In this document: positions 18,878-28,527 of the stretch, in pieces
How the letters are laid out: every line of letters starts with the position of its first letter
Numbering within the stretch: position 1 is the first letter of the stretch
Assembly: GCA_964530695.1 (NCBI GenBank)
Contig: CAZGYQ010000004.1
Coordinates: 1 to 64,000, forward strand
Origin: VFBF01 sp964530695
GTDB lineage: Bacteria > Pseudomonadota > Alphaproteobacteria > Caulobacterales > Aquidulcibacteraceae
DNA: 64,000 nt
Direction: 5' to 3'
Made by a program: the position numbers and the translations under genes
The notes under the pieces: generated by a model
The model's database searches: none
What the model saw: the letters and a program-made list of their open reading frames with translations, nothing else
What the model was told of the DNA's origin: nothing

Positions 18878-18881
<4 letters not shown>
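17700..18881 (+). CDS. Secreted ChaN/erythromycin-esterase-like protein of unknown function
   Basis: 393 residues with an N-terminal signal (MIRRALFLAAALLGASALAQ). The segment 'VVMINEAHDSPRDRALIADV' followed by 'TYAAETLRGEQPF', then 'KVLVHVGYSHNRER', resembles the metal- or haem-binding fold shared by ChaN-like and EreA-like proteins, in which Glu-Ala-His sits early and a second His follows a beta strand. I do not see enough to name a substrate. The start is GTG 17700, ten bases after the ligase stop, and the last codon overlaps the esterase ATG, so all three genes look co-transcribed. The C-terminal ~25 residues are Lys/Arg/Pro-rich. Confidence 0.65.
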
Positions 18882-19807
<926 letters not shown>

Positions 19808-19820
19808 TCATCCCGATTTG

Positions 19821-19959
19821 CCGTGCTTCCCCGTGAGGGGAAGCTGTCAGTGCGCAGCACTGACTGATGGGGCGGTAAGCCGGCTATCAACGATCAGCCG
19901 CCGCCCCATCCGTCACGCCGCTCTGCGGCGCGCCACCTTCCCCTCACGGGGAAGGACGG
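19821..19959. repeat. ~135-bp nested palindromic repeat (family B, copy 1)
   Basis: Starts CCGTGCTTCCCCGTGAGGGG, continues CTGACTGATGGGGCGG, then the mirrored CCGCCCCATCCGTCA and ends CCTTCCCCTCACGGGGAAGG. The ends are themselves hairpins, and the outer halves pair with each other. A second full copy lies at 54121 and a collapsed one at 51959. It separates two convergent genes, where it could end transcription from both sides. Confidence 0.85.
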
Positions 19960-19968
19960 ATTCGCGCG

Positions 19969-20484
19969 TTACTCGCGTCGCACCTTCACGACGTCACTCA
20001 TGTCCGGCGGCGGTCCGCCGGGCATGATCGGGCGGGCGGGCCAGCCGCCCATGGCGATGGCGCGATCGTACATCACGAGCGCGCCGGCGAGCCCGACGTT
20101 GAGGCAGAATTTCGTCGGGATCTTCACCACGTGTGCGCAGCGCGCGACGGTTTCCGGCGACAGCGATCCGCGTTCACGGCCGAGCACGTAAGCCGCCGCG
20201 GGCGGATGGCGGAAGGTGGGCAGATCCACCGCCTCGTCGAGCAGTTCCACGCCGACGAGCACGCAGCCTTTCGGCAGGCGCATATCCTCGACGGAATCGT
20301 ATGGATAGTACGGCACGTGATCGAACGCCTTCGAGGTATCGCTGCGATAGGCGTCGCGGACCTTCGGCGCGGCGTTGAGCGTGAAGAAGAAGCTCGCGCC
20401 GAACGCGTGCGCGGTGCGCATCAGCGCGCCGAGGTTCATGGGCTTCGAGATTTCCTCCGCCCCGATTCCGAAATAGCCGCGCAT
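19969..20484 (-). CDS. TrmH/SpoU-family RNA 2'-O-methyltransferase
   Basis: 171 residues of the SPOUT superfamily. The N-terminus 'MRGYFGIGAEEISKPMNLGALMRTAHAFGASFFFTLNA' carries the SpoU motif 1 (N-x-G-x-x-x-R-t-A). Motif 2 is 'YVLGRERGSLSPE' and motif 3 'IPTKFCLNVGLAGALVMYDR', forming the knotted AdoMet site. It methylates a ribose in tRNA or rRNA; the precise target is unknown, and the sequence is closer to compact TrmL/TrmH-type enzymes than to RlmB. The start overlaps the end of the upstream ligase gene by 49 bases; the family N-terminus argues against a later start. Confidence 0.88.
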   Translation of the reverse strand: MRGYFGIGAEEISKPMNLGALMRTAHAFGASFFFTLNAAPKVRDAYRSDTSKAFDHVPYYPYDSVEDMRLPKGCVLVGVELLDEAVDLPTFRHPPAAAYVLGRERGSLSPETVARCAHVVKIPTKFCLNVGLAGALVMYDRAIAMGGWPARPIMPGGPPPDMSDVVKVRRE

Positions 20485-21635
20485 CCGATACCCTCAAACG
20501 GCGCGGGCTCACGTTTTCCCGCACCGACAGTCTCCGCCATCAGCCAGCGCACGACTTCCTGCATCGCGCCGGCGGGGGCGGCCCCTTTGGCCCTCTCGAC
20601 GCGGAAGATGTCAAGCTGACGATCGGCGCTCGCGCCGCGCGCGAGGATGACATCCACGTGGGCGAGTTCGCTCAGGCAGCCGAACCGCCGCGCATAGGGC
20701 CGCAGCGCCAGGGTCAATGCCGTGATGCGTTCGCGAACGGGCGTGACGGCGCTGGTGGCGCTGTCGATGTACGGGGCCGCGAGACCGTGACGCTGCACGC
20801 GCCAGAGATTTTCCTCCGCGATGGCGAGCTCGACCGCGCCGTTGCGCACCTCGCCGAGCTTCTCTTCGACCAGCCACGCAAGCAGGCACTGATAGACCGC
20901 AGCGATCGCCGCCGTATCGTCGACGGATGTGCATGCATCGGCGATGCGTAGCTCAAGGGTGGGATAGGTAAGAGACGGCCGTATCGCCCACCAGATATGC
21001 GAGGCGTCGGGAATGACCCGCGCGCCCACGAGCGTCGCGACGTAGTCGTCGTATTGCGCCTGCGTCGACAGCGACGGCGGCAGACCCGTGCGCGGCAGTT
21101 CGCGGTAGGCCGCCAGCCGGTAGGCGATGAGCCCGGTATCGCGTCCCTCCCAGAACGGCGACGAGGAAGAGAGCGCCAGCAGCATCGGCAGGAACGGCAA
21201 CACCCGGTTCATCAGCGCAACGCGATCGGTTCCCGCCGGCGGCGCCACATGAACGTGCATGCCGCAGACGAGATTGCGCAGGCCGATCATGCCGAGATCA
21301 CGGTTGATGCGTCCGTAGCGGGCCTTTTTCGTCAGCTTCTGTTCGCGCCACAACGCCACGGGGTTGGTGCCGGCGGCGGCGATGCCGACATCGTAGTTTT
21401 CCCCGACCGCGGCGACGGCGCGACGCAGTGCGCGCAGTTCGTCGCGTGCGTCCCGGATCTTTGCGTGCGGGCGGGTGATGATCTCCAGCTGGCACTGCAG
21501 CATTTCACGCTGCACGCTTTCGCCACACCGCTGCTGCGCTTCCGAGAAGAAGTTTTCGTTCATCCGCGCCAGCGGCGCGCAATCGCGAAGATCGAACAGG
21601 AAGAACTCTTCTTCGATCCCGATCGTGTAGACCAT
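20436..21635 (-). CDS. YbdK-type carboxylate-amine ligase (glutamate-cysteine ligase family 2)
   Basis: 399 residues. 'YTIGIEEEFFLFDL' at the N-terminus is the ATP/Mg-binding signature of GCS2 enzymes, followed by 'QCQLEIITRPHAKIRDARDEL', 'AAAGTNPVALW', 'CGMHVHVAPPAG' and 'YPTLELRIADACTSVDDTAAIAA'. E. coli YbdK has weak glutamate-cysteine ligase activity; the physiological product is not settled. The start ATG 21635 follows ACAGGAGCCGGC. Its stop lies 49 bases inside the trmH-like gene, so the two are transcribed together. The last ~25 residues have no family counterpart that I can recall. Confidence 0.85.
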   Translation of the reverse strand: MVYTIGIEEEFFLFDLRDCAPLARMNENFFSEAQQRCGESVQREMLQCQLEIITRPHAKIRDARDELRALRRAVAAVGENYDVGIAAAGTNPVALWREQKLTKKARYGRINRDLGMIGLRNLVCGMHVHVAPPAGTDRVALMNRVLPFLPMLLALSSSSPFWEGRDTGLIAYRLAAYRELPRTGLPPSLSTQAQYDDYVATLVGARVIPDASHIWWAIRPSLTYPTLELRIADACTSVDDTAAIAAVYQCLLAWLVEEKLGEVRNGAVELAIAEENLWRVQRHGLAAPYIDSATSAVTPVRERITALTLALRPYARRFGCLSELAHVDVILARGASADRQLDIFRVERAKGAAPAGAMQEVVRWLMAETVGAGKREPAPFEGIGCAAISESGRRKSRSP

Positions 21636-21853
21636 GCCGGCTCCTGTCATTTTGGCGAAGGGCGCCGTGAGGCCGCCGCGGGCCTGACGCCCTGTCCTGC
21701 AGGCGTCCGGCCACGAACGCGGCAGCCATGCCGCAGAGAGCGACGGCATGCGCCGTGCTTGGCTTTTGACATAGGCACGCGTCAAGGCGTCGCAAGGAAA
21801 AGTGACGAGAGCTTAATCAAAACCCGCCAAGGCGCAGCAACGATGGCGACCCG

Positions 21854-22180
21854 TCAGCCTTGCGAATTCAACTTGCAATGCGTGCGCGGGCCGCCCGGCA
21901 TGCCGGTGAGCGAAACATCATCGTCTGTCATGTCCAGGACGACCCCGCCGCGCGTGTAGACGGAGGGCCTGCGGCTGTCGCGAGACTTGACGATGAGCTG
22001 GCGATCGCCCGCAGTCACCGAGAGCACGTCATCCTGCAGGAACATCGATAGAATGAATGTCTTGCCGTCGTCGCACGCATAGGTCTGCGGCGGCGGCCCG
22101 TTCGGCATCGCGTTCGTGTCGTCGTAGGTCTCGCACGCGCACAGCAGCGTCGCGACCGCGAACATCAATATCACCTTCAT
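21854..22180 (-). CDS. Small lipoprotein resembling MliC (lysozyme inhibitor)
   Basis: 108 residues. The signal MKVILMFAVATLLCAC gives a lipobox LCAC with lipidation at C16. The mature part has the C...C pattern of MliC/PliC domains: 'YACDDGKTFILSMF' near residue 34 and a final Cys in 'PRTHCKLNSQG'. Membrane-bound inhibitors of c-type lysozyme share this short beta-barrel with one disulphide. The match is by pattern only, so a generic lipoprotein is the alternative. ATG 22180 overlaps the stop of the isoaspartyl peptidase gene (ATGA). Confidence 0.6.
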   Translation of the reverse strand: MKVILMFAVATLLCACETYDDTNAMPNGPPPQTYACDDGKTFILSMFLQDDVLSVTAGDRQLIVKSRDSRRPSVYTRGGVVLDMTDDDVSLTGMPGGPRTHCKLNSQG

Positions 22181-23061
22181 CGAAACGTCCTCACGTCCCG
22201 CACGCCGCTCGCGGTGGCGACCGCGCGCTTCATGCCCTCGCTGACAAAAGGCGTCGCCACCTCGCCGTCCGCATCCACCGCAATCAGCCCGCCGTCGCCG
22301 CCGAGCGCCGCCATGTCCGCAAGCGCGCCGGCCGCGGCCGCATGCAACGACTGCCGTGCGTAGAGAATGCGCGAAGTTACATCGGCGGCGACATTGGCGC
22401 GGATGAACAGTTCGCCCTGCCCGGTGCAGGAGACGGCGCACCGCGTGTCCGCCCATGTGCCGGCGCCGATGAGCGGGGTATCGCCGATGCGGCCGGGCAT
22501 CTTGTTCAGCAGACCGCCCGTGGACGTCGCCGCCGCAAGACGGCCCGCGCGATCCTTCACGACGGCGCCTACGGTGCCGTGCGCGAGTTCGCCGGGCCTC
22601 ACGACACGCGACGTGGCGGGCGTGTACCAGGCGTGCGGATCCTCGACGTGTTTCAGCCCGTGCTTTTCCGCAAACGCCGCGGCGCCTGCGCCCGCGAGCA
22701 GCACGTGCGGCGTGTGCTCCATCACCGCGCGCGCGACATCCACCGGCGATTCAAACCCCACGAGCGCCGCGACCGCGCCCGCCTTGCGCGTGGCGCCGTC
22801 CATGATCGCCGCATCGAGTTCCCACACGCCGTCCGCATTTGGCGACGCGCCCTTGCCGGCGAGGTGGAACCCGCACGCCTCCAGCGCCCTGACCATCGCG
22901 GTGGCCACATCGAGCGCCGCCGCGCCGCTTTCGAGCAGGTCCGCGCCCTCCTCGAGCAGCGCGCGCATGTGCGCTTCCTCGGATTCGTAGGTCTTCGAGC
23001 GGACCGGTCCCGCCCCGCCGTGCAACGCCATCGCCCAGATTTGTTTTGGGGCTTGCGCCAT
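22177..23061 (-). CDS. Isoaspartyl peptidase / plant-type L-asparaginase
   Basis: 294 residues, an Ntn hydrolase. 'ALHGGAGPV' at the start, 'LDAAIMDGATRKAGAVAAL' and the autocleavage site 'ELAHGTVGAVVKDRAGRLAAATSTGG', with the nucleophilic T163, identify the family; 'RIGDTPLIGAGTWAD' follows. The precursor cuts itself into alpha and beta chains and hydrolyses isoaspartyl dipeptides and asparagine. The start ATG 23061 was chosen from the family N-terminus. It sits between a small membrane protein gene (17 bases upstream) and an MliC-like lipoprotein gene, all leftward. Confidence 0.93.
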   Translation of the reverse strand: MAQAPKQIWAMALHGGAGPVRSKTYESEEAHMRALLEEGADLLESGAAALDVATAMVRALEACGFHLAGKGASPNADGVWELDAAIMDGATRKAGAVAALVGFESPVDVARAVMEHTPHVLLAGAGAAAFAEKHGLKHVEDPHAWYTPATSRVVRPGELAHGTVGAVVKDRAGRLAAATSTGGLLNKMPGRIGDTPLIGAGTWADTRCAVSCTGQGELFIRANVAADVTSRILYARQSLHAAAAGALADMAALGGDGGLIAVDADGEVATPFVSEGMKRAVATASGVRDVRTFR

Positions 23062-23078
23062 GTTGGTTGCTCCCGATC

Positions 23079-23381
23079 CTATTTTTTCACCGGCGGTGTC
23101 TTCGGCGATGAAGCCTTCGCGCCGCCGAACAGGAAGCCCTGCTTGTAGCCCACATAGACCGCGATGAGAGTCGCGGTTGGCACGAAGCCGTCGAGTTGAT
23201 CGAGCGGGTCGGCGAGTTCGCCCAGATAGACCAGCCCGGGCCAGCCCCACAGGCCGACCAGCACGAGCGATCCAAGCCCTTCCCCGACCGAGCCGACGCC
23301 GGGCACGCGGCCGAGGGTGAAATCCACAAGATCGATCGCTACGGAGATCGCGAGACGGACGAAATAGCCGGTTCTGGTCAT
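23079..23381 (-). CDS. Small inner-membrane protein, function unknown
   Basis: 100 residues with two hydrophobic stretches (about 7-27 and 37-56, the second Gly/Trp-rich) and a weaker third (about 66-84). The tail is Lys/Pro-rich. I do not recognise the family. The start ATG 23381 was chosen because the downstream sequence MTRTGYFVRLAISVAIDLVD looks like a membrane-protein N-terminus and the following genes are tightly spaced. It is first in a three-gene leftward operon and divergent from the quinone oxidoreductase. Confidence 0.7.
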   Translation of the reverse strand: MTRTGYFVRLAISVAIDLVDFTLGRVPGVGSVGEGLGSLVLVGLWGWPGLVYLGELADPLDQLDGFVPTATLIAVYVGYKQGFLFGGAKASSPKTPPVKK

Positions 23382-23465
23382 CACGATTGTTCTTCCGGGG
23401 CCTTGCTTCACGTTGCGTCGCGCCCGTTCTAACGTGTTCCGGACATCCCACGAAAGGACCACACG

Positions 23466-24467
23466 ATGAAGGCGCTCCTCAGCACCGCGGCCGGCGGACC
23501 CGAAACCCTTGTGCTCTCGGACGCGCCCTCGCCGACCGCCGGCGCCGGCGAGGTGGTGATCTCGGTGAAGGCCGTGGGCGTGAACTTCCCCGACGTGCTG
23601 ATCATCCAGGATATGTACCAGTTCAAGCCGGACCGTCCCTTCGCGCCGGGCGGCGAAATCGCGGGCGTGGTGAAGAGCGTCGGCGAAGGCGTCACTGCGC
23701 TGAAGCCGGGCGACCGCGTGCTGGGCTCCACGGGCTGGGGCGGGATGGCGGAAGAGCTCGCGCTGCATGCGGGCCGCGTGCGGAAAATCCCTGACGCCAT
23801 GCCCTTCGACGAAGCGGCGGCGTTCCTGATGACCTACGGCACCTCGCACTACGGGCTGAAGGATCGCGCCGCCATCAAACCGGGCGAGAGCCTTCTGGTG
23901 CTCGGCGCCGCGGGCGGCGTGGGGATCGCGGCGGTGGAACTCGGCAAGGCGATGGGCGCAAAGGTGATCGCTGCGGCGTCGACGCAGGCGAAGGTCGATT
24001 TCGCCATTGCGTGCGGCGCCGACGAAGGCATCGTCTATCCGGCCAAGCTCGACGAGGAGGATCGTGCGGCGACGAAGGCGCTCTCGGAAGCGTTCAAGAA
24101 GGCCGGCGGCGGCGGCGTGGACGTGGTGTACGACGCGGTCGGCGGCGCCTACGCGGAACCCGCATTGCGCGCAATGAACTGGGAGGGCCGATTCCTTGTG
24201 ATCGGATTCCCGGCCGGCATCCCGAAGATCCCGCTGAACCTCACCCTCCTGAAGAGCTGCCAGATCGTCGGCGTGTTCTGGGGCGCGTTCGTGGCCCGCC
24301 ACCCGAAGGAAAATGACGGCAACGTCGCCGAACTCTTCGACCTCTACGCCAAGGGCAAGATCAAGCCGCGGGTGTCGGCCCACTTCCCGCTGGAGCGCGG
24401 CGGTGAAGCCATCCGCCACCTCGCCGACCGCAAGGTCCAAGGCAAGGTTGTTGTGACCATTGGGTGA
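23466..24467 (+). CDS. NADPH:quinone oxidoreductase (zinc-independent MDR family)
   Basis: 333 residues, medium-chain dehydrogenase/reductase superfamily. 'VGVNFPDVLIIQDMYQFKP' and 'PFAPGGEIAGVVKSVGEGV' form the catalytic domain start, and the Rossmann motif 'LVLGAAGGVGIAAVELGKAMGAKVIAAAST' binds NADPH. The structural- and catalytic-zinc cysteine clusters of alcohol dehydrogenases are missing, as in Qor/zeta-crystallin enzymes. It would reduce quinones or enones, including possibly acyl-CoA enoyl groups. It is transcribed alone, divergent from the asparaginase operon. Confidence 0.9.
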   Translation: MKALLSTAAGGPETLVLSDAPSPTAGAGEVVISVKAVGVNFPDVLIIQDMYQFKPDRPFAPGGEIAGVVKSVGEGVTALKPGDRVLGSTGWGGMAEELALHAGRVRKIPDAMPFDEAAAFLMTYGTSHYGLKDRAAIKPGESLLVLGAAGGVGIAAVELGKAMGAKVIAAASTQAKVDFAIACGADEGIVYPAKLDEEDRAATKALSEAFKKAGGGGVDVVYDAVGGAYAEPALRAMNWEGRFLVIGFPAGIPKIPLNLTLLKSCQIVGVFWGAFVARHPKENDGNVAELFDLYAKGKIKPRVSAHFPLERGGEAIRHLADRKVQGKVVVTIG

Positions 24468-24621
24468 CACCCTGCGGAGACTTTGCTGATTCGCTCACCG
24501 GAAACGCGAATCCGGCTGTCGTGAACCCGCGACTGGCCCGATAGGCTTCACCCAGTTGTCACGTCGCCCATGAGGGGCGGCGCGCACGGCCACACGCGGG
24601 CCAGTCAGAATGGGGAAAGTC

Positions 24622-26835
24622 ATGCGGATGATCCGATCGATGAAGGCCATGGCCGCCAATGGTATCTGCTTTGCGGCGCTGGTCGGCGCGCTCGCCCCGG
24701 CGGTGGTGGCGACCACGGCGGTCGCGCAGGAAGCGAGCGACGAGATCATCGTCACCGCGACCCGCCGGGCGGAAAACCTCCAGGAAGTTCCGCTGTCGGT
24801 CGCGGCGGTTTCCGCCGAGCGCCTTGAGACAATCCTCGCCGGCGGCGGCGATGCGCTGGCGCTCGCGGGTCGCGTGCCGGGCCTGAACGTGGAATCCTCG
24901 AACGGCCGCGTGGCCCCGCGCTTCTACATCCGCGGCCTCGGCAACACCGACTTCGACCTCGCGGCTTCGCAGCCGGTTTCCGTCATCATGGACGACGTGG
25001 TGATGGAGAACGTGGCGCTGAAGAGCTTCCCGCTGTTTGACATAGAGCAGGTGGAAGTGCTGCGCGGTCCGCAGGGCACGCTGTTCGGCCGCAACACGCC
25101 GGCGGGCATCGTCTCGATTCGCTCGGCGCGCCCGACGCAGGAATTCACCGCGCGCGGTTCGGCGAGCTACGGCACCTACGGCACGGCGAGCCTCGACGGC
25201 GCTGTCGGCGGCAGCCTCGGCCAGGGCGTCTCGGCCCGCGCAGCCGTGATCTACGCGCGCCGCGACGACTGGGTGGACAACGCCTTCACCAACACGAAGG
25301 ACGCGCTCGGCGGCTATGAGGAACTCGCGGGCCGCCTGCAGTTCCTGTTCGAACCCACCGAAAACTTCGACGCGCTGCTCAACCTCCACGCGCGCTCGCT
25401 GGAAGGCACCTCGACGCTCTTCCGCGCCAACATCTTCACCACCGGCAGCAACAGCCTCAACGCCAACTTCGACCGCAACCGCGTGTCCTACAACGGCGGC
25501 GGCGACAACCTGCAGGCCTACGACAGCCAGGGCGCGGCGCTGACGCTGAACTACGATCTCGGCGGCGCCACGATCACCTCGATCACCGGCTACGACACGG
25601 CCGACGGCTCCAGCCGCGGCGACATCGACGGCGGCGTTGCCGGCACGGGCCCGGGCTTCATCCCGTTCGATTCCGACACGACGGACTCCCTGAACGACCT
25701 CAGGCAGCTCACGCAGGAAATCCGCATCGCCAGCCCCGACGAAGGCCGCCTCACCTGGCAGGCCGGCGCCTATTACTTCGACTCCGAATTCGAGGTGACC
25801 ACCGTCGGCGTGGGCTTCCCGCCGCCGGCCACCGTGCGCCACGAGAACACCTCGTGGGCGGTGTTCGCACAGGCCGCCTACGACCTCACCGAGGCGCTCA
25901 ACGTCACGGCGGGCCTGCGCTACACGGAAGACGAGAAGGACTTCACCGCGATCGCGGCGCCGCTCTATGGCACGCCCCCGGGGCCGGTCTCTGTGTCCGA
26001 CGAGCAGGTGAGCTGGGATCTCAGCGCACGTTACACCCTCAATGACGACGTGAACCTCTACGCCCGCGTGGCGAGCGGCTTCCGCGCACCGTCCATCCAG
26101 GGCCGCGACGTGGCGTTCGGCAGCCCGGCGGCGCCGTCCGTCGCCGACAGCGAAACGATCCTCTCATGGGAAGCCGGCGTGAAGGCCGACGTCCTCGACG
26201 GCGCGGGCCGCGTCAACGCCTCGGTGTTCCGCTACACGATCCAGGACCAGCAGTTCTCCGCCATCGGCGGCGCGGGCAACTTCACGCAGCTCGTCAACGC
26301 CGATGAGGGTGAAGCCTACGGCCTCGAGATCGATTCCTCCTTCGACCTGACCGAACGGCTCACCGTCGGCGCCGGGTTCGCCTACACGCACACCGAGATC
26401 AAGGACGCCCTGCTCACGGTCGCGCCCTGCGGCTCGGGGCAATGCACCCTGACCGACCCGGTGAACGGCCTCGGCAACGCGTTCGTGAACGGCAACCCCT
26501 TCCCGAACTCGCCGGAATTCATGCTCGACCTCAACGCCCGCTACGAGCGCCCGATCGGCAACGGCGGCGCGGTGTTCGCGGAAACCGACTGGACGGTGCG
26601 CGGCGAGACCAACCTCTTCCTCTACGAGTCGATCGAATATCAAATCGACTCGCAGTTCGAGGGCGGCCTGAAGCTCGGCTACTCCGGCAACGACGGCGCC
26701 TACGAACTGGCGGTGTTCGCACGCAACATCACCGACGAAGAGAACGTGATCGGCGGCATCGACTTCAACAACAACACCGGCTTCGTCAACGAGCCGCGCA
26801 TCATCGGCGTCTCGCTCAGCGCGAAGATGAACTGA
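24622..26835 (+). CDS. TonB-dependent outer-membrane receptor
   Basis: 737 residues. A signal peptide (to about AQE) is followed by the TonB box 'DEIIVTATRR' and a plug domain with 'PLSVAAVSAERLE', 'VPGLNVESSNGRVAPRFYIRGLG' and 'VEVLRGPQGTLFGRNTPAGIVSI'. The rest is a beta barrel of alternating aromatic strands ending 'GVSLSAKMN' (the C-terminal strand ends in Asn, not Phe). The domain wording fits the large Caulobacterales/Sphingomonadales receptor families that import siderophores, plant compounds or oligosaccharides. The substrate is not readable. Two starts are possible, 24610 and 24622; the latter has GGGGAAAG at a good distance. A terminator follows at 26858. Confidence 0.92.
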   Translation: MRMIRSMKAMAANGICFAALVGALAPAVVATTAVAQEASDEIIVTATRRAENLQEVPLSVAAVSAERLETILAGGGDALALAGRVPGLNVESSNGRVAPRFYIRGLGNTDFDLAASQPVSVIMDDVVMENVALKSFPLFDIEQVEVLRGPQGTLFGRNTPAGIVSIRSARPTQEFTARGSASYGTYGTASLDGAVGGSLGQGVSARAAVIYARRDDWVDNAFTNTKDALGGYEELAGRLQFLFEPTENFDALLNLHARSLEGTSTLFRANIFTTGSNSLNANFDRNRVSYNGGGDNLQAYDSQGAALTLNYDLGGATITSITGYDTADGSSRGDIDGGVAGTGPGFIPFDSDTTDSLNDLRQLTQEIRIASPDEGRLTWQAGAYYFDSEFEVTTVGVGFPPPATVRHENTSWAVFAQAAYDLTEALNVTAGLRYTEDEKDFTAIAAPLYGTPPGPVSVSDEQVSWDLSARYTLNDDVNLYARVASGFRAPSIQGRDVAFGSPAAPSVADSETILSWEAGVKADVLDGAGRVNASVFRYTIQDQQFSAIGGAGNFTQLVNADEGEAYGLEIDSSFDLTERLTVGAGFAYTHTEIKDALLTVAPCGSGQCTLTDPVNGLGNAFVNGNPFPNSPEFMLDLNARYERPIGNGGAVFAETDWTVRGETNLFLYESIEYQIDSQFEGGLKLGYSGNDGAYELAVFARNITDEENVIGGIDFNNNTGFVNEPRIIGVSLSAKMN

Positions 26836-26857
26836 CGACTGCGGAGACAAGAACAAG

Positions 26858-26892
26858 GGGCGGCGCGGCTTCACGGCTGCGCCGCCCTTTTT
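26858..26892 (+). terminator. Rho-independent terminator after the TonB receptor gene
   Basis: A 12-base stem GGGCGGCGCGGC pairs with GCTGCGCCGCCC (one G-T wobble), loop of six, followed by TTTTT. It lies 22 bases after the receptor stop codon. One of only two classical intrinsic terminators seen in the window. Confidence 0.88.
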
Positions 26893-26984
26893 CTATCTGC
26901 CGGAGGGATCGATTCGGAGGCGGCCCGTTAAAGCAGACATCTCCGAATCACGGCATGAGCCTCCTGATAGTCAGGGGCTGATCC

Positions 26985-28526
26985 ATGCTGTTGTTCGACG
27001 TCGTCTACGCCCACCGCGCCAGCGGCAGCCACCACAAGATCGCGCTGGACTCCCTGCGCCGCATCGCCTCCCCCGACGCAGAGGAATGGCGCAAGGCGTT
27101 CTGCGCGCATTCCGACGTCTACATGAAGGGCGCCAAGGCGCCGGACGACGTGTTCCGCGATTCCCAGAACCACGTGCTGCACGTACGCGACAACTACTGG
27201 GGTGGCGCGCTGGAGACGGCCGAGGCCTGGTACGAAAAACTGCTGATGATGATGCGCGCGCAGAGCTGGCCTGAGGCCGTCTACGCGGCGGGCGTGCTGA
27301 GCCATTACGTCTGCGATCCGATGCAGCCCCTGCACACCGCGCAGAGCGAATCGGAAGGCTCCATCCACCGCGCCTTCGAGCAGAGCGTCTCGAAGTCCTA
27401 CGGCAAGCTGATGGCCCGCATCGAAGAGACCGGCTGGCCGACCGTGACCGCGCCGCGCGAGACCGGCTGGCTGTCGAAACTCATTCGCTCCGGCGCCGAA
27501 GCGAGCGTCGTCCACTACGACGCGTGCATCGACCACTACAATCTCGACGCCGGCGTGAAAGACCCGCCGGCCGGCCTCGACCCGCACCTGATCGACGTCA
27601 TGGCCGATGCGCTGGCGCGCGCCATCACCAGCTTCGCCTGCGTGATCGACAACGCCATCGCCGAAGCCGCAGTCGCGCCGCCGAGGACGAACGTCACGCT
27701 GCAGGGCTATCTCGCCACGCTCGACATCCCTATCCAGTGGGTGCTGCGCAAGATGGAGGACGCGAACGAACGCGCCACCGTCGAGGCGATGTACGCGGAG
27801 TACCAGGCGAGCGGGAAAGTCATCTCCACGCTGTCGCACGACGACCGCATCGTCCGCGCCGCGCACGCCCGCGACGTGCTGAAAACGCCGCTGGTCACGC
27901 TCGACGCCCAACCCGCGCGCAAGCCGGGAACGAAACACGGCGCGGGGCTGATCGACGTAGCGCCGTCCATGATGGCGCCGCCGGTCGCGCGCCGCATCGT
28001 CGAACGGGCGGCGGAAAAGCCCGCGCCCGCCGCGGCGCCCGTGGTCGAAACGCCTGTGGTTGAGGCCGTCGTCGAAGCGGCGCCCGCGACAGCCGCGCCG
28101 GGCACGAAGAAGCGTCGCACGCGCGAAAGCCCGGTGGTCGATGCGCCAGCCATCGGCGCCAAGATCGCCGCGCGGCTCGAGGCGATTGGCGTGAAGACCA
28201 TCGGCGACCTGCTCGACGCCGATCCCGCAGCCCTCACCGCCATGATGGCGCTGAAATGGGTGACGCAGGAGACCATCGCCGACTGGAAGGCCATGGCGCA
28301 GCTCGCCATCGATGTCGGGGCGGTCGGCGAACAGGACGCGCAGATCCTCATCGGCGCAGGCATCCGCGACAAGGAAGCGCTTGCCGGCAAGGACGCGCGC
28401 GCGTTGCAGGATCAGGTCGCGGCCTTCATCGCCAGCGACGAAGGCAAGCGCCTGATGCGCGGCAATGGCGGCCCGAAGCCGGAGAAGGTCGAAGGCTGGA
28501 TCGAAGCGGCGAAGAAGACGGCCTAA
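26985..28526 (+). CDS. Zinc-dependent phospholipase C-like protein fused to a DUF4332 domain
   Basis: 513 residues. The N-terminal ~300 residues contain 'HHKIALDSL', 'CAHSDVYMKGAKAPD' and 'LSHYVCDPMQPLHTAQSESEGSIH', with H107, D111, H117 and H128 spaced as in the zinc-dependent phospholipase C / S1-P1 nuclease superfamily. No signal peptide is visible, unlike the secreted enzymes. A Pro/Ala/Val linker (~325-375) leads to a helix-hairpin-helix-like DUF4332 region (~385-513), including 'AIGAKIAARLEAIGVKTIGDLLDADPAAL', which resembles nucleic-acid-binding HhH modules. The combination suggests a cytosolic protein and perhaps nucleic acid as the substrate. ATG 26985. Function uncertain. Confidence 0.75.
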   Translation: MLLFDVVYAHRASGSHHKIALDSLRRIASPDAEEWRKAFCAHSDVYMKGAKAPDDVFRDSQNHVLHVRDNYWGGALETAEAWYEKLLMMMRAQSWPEAVYAAGVLSHYVCDPMQPLHTAQSESEGSIHRAFEQSVSKSYGKLMARIEETGWPTVTAPRETGWLSKLIRSGAEASVVHYDACIDHYNLDAGVKDPPAGLDPHLIDVMADALARAITSFACVIDNAIAEAAVAPPRTNVTLQGYLATLDIPIQWVLRKMEDANERATVEAMYAEYQASGKVISTLSHDDRIVRAAHARDVLKTPLVTLDAQPARKPGTKHGAGLIDVAPSMMAPPVARRIVERAAEKPAPAAAPVVETPVVEAVVEAAPATAAPGTKKRRTRESPVVDAPAIGAKIAARLEAIGVKTIGDLLDADPAALTAMMALKWVTQETIADWKAMAQLAIDVGAVGEQDAQILIGAGIRDKEALAGKDARALQDQVAAFIASDEGKRLMRGNGGPKPEKVEGWIEAAKKTA

Positions 28527-28527
28527 T

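Noticed and set aside
24480..24600. Possible cobalamin riboswitch before the TonB receptor (CGAATCCGGC...CCCGCGACTG)
   Set aside because: Two short stretches resemble the riboswitch core, but the B12 box and the upstream GGGAA helix are missing.
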